A DNA stretch of 6,062 nucleotides from Rhodospirillales bacterium (lineage in GTDB: Bacteria > Pseudomonadota > Alphaproteobacteria > Acetobacterales > Acetobacteraceae): assembly GCA_025352915.1 (NCBI GenBank), contig JANXSA010000639.1, positions 1 through 6,062 of the forward strand, read 5' to 3'. The notes beneath the pieces are model-generated. The model saw only the letters and a program-made list of their open reading frames with translations, was not told the origin of the DNA and ran no database searches. Below, in pieces: positions 5,942 through 6,062 of this stretch (within the stretch, counting starts at the first letter, position 1; each line of letters opens with the position of its first letter). The position numbers were made by a program, and so were the translations under genes.

Positions 5942-6062
5942 ACCTTCGTAACTGGTTTGACTTGACCTTCACCCACCGGGCGGAGCAAGAGGGGCTGGAG
6001 TGGGCCGGGTCCGTTTACACGTTCGGTGAAATAGACGCGCGCAGCAATCGGATGGCGCGGGC
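5938..6062 (+). CDS. AMP-dependent acyl-CoA synthetase/ligase (ANL superfamily), N-terminal fragment (runs off right edge)
   Basis: Forty-one codons are present, beginning MNLRNWFDLTFTHRAEQEGL and leading to VYTFGEIDARSNRMAR. The 'xxTFxEIDARSNRxAR' segment near residue 30 is the hallmark N-terminal strand and helix of ANL-superfamily enzymes, which form an acyl-adenylate with ATP and then the CoA thioester. The catalytic P-loop and adenylation motifs lie beyond the window, so the acid substrate cannot be assigned (fatty acid, malonate-type or aromatic acid all remain possible). The start ATG 5938-5940 overlaps the hydrolase stop TGA 5939-5941 in an ATGA arrangement. There is no strong ribosome binding site, so translation probably depends on the upstream gene by re-initiation. 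Confidence 0.8.
   Translation, partial: MNLRNWFDLTFTHRAEQEGLEWAGSVYTFGEIDARSNRMAR

Overview
This is a high-GC window (roughly two-thirds G+C, with strong G/C third-position preference) from a bacterium, most likely an alphaproteobacterium. An Acetobacteraceae- or Rhodospirillales-like host is my best guess, based on codon use, the PQQ-enzyme content and a VPLPA-like sorting tail. The lineage call is inference. I see no rRNA, tRNA, CRISPR array, insertion sequence or phage gene.

Layout from left to right: (1) the first 23 codons of a NIPSNAP-family gene run off the left edge on the minus strand. (2) Divergent from it is a 592-residue gamma-glutamyltransferase-fold Ntn-hydrolase (206-1984, +) that keeps the nucleophilic Thr but lacks the usual glutamate-binding residues. 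(3) Convergent with that gene, one base away, is a minus-strand pair: a thioredoxin-fold protein (2729-3172) followed two bases later by a CcdA/DsbD-type thiol-electron transporter (1986-2726). (4) Overlapping the thioredoxin 5' end on the opposite strand is a 56-codon plus-strand remnant of a membrane protein, probably the C-terminus of an NrsF/DUF1109-type anti-sigma factor (3042-3212). (5) One base beyond its stop is the stop of a secreted PQQ-dependent sugar/sorbosone dehydrogenase-like protein with a C-terminal PEP-CTERM/VPLPA-CTERM-type sorting signal (3214-4659, -). (6) Divergent from it is a serine beta-lactamase-fold esterase (4778-5941, +). (7) Its stop overlaps by ATGA the start of an AMP-dependent acyl-CoA ligase that runs off the right edge.

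Working units: thioredoxin plus CcdA form a thiol-reduction module. The serine hydrolase and the acyl-CoA ligase are translationally coupled and could hydrolyse an ester or amide and activate the released acid, although the substrate cannot be read from the sequence. The Ntn-hydrolase and the PQQ enzyme look like independent catabolic units.

The most unusual point is the 3000-3212 region. The thioredoxin lacks the signal peptide expected of a CcdA partner, and its first codons lie antisense to a headless membrane-protein tail. The simplest reading is a deletion that removed the facing 5' ends of two divergent genes together with their shared promoter. I see no convincing previously undescribed multi-gene system. 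The remaining content is ordinary accessory metabolism.
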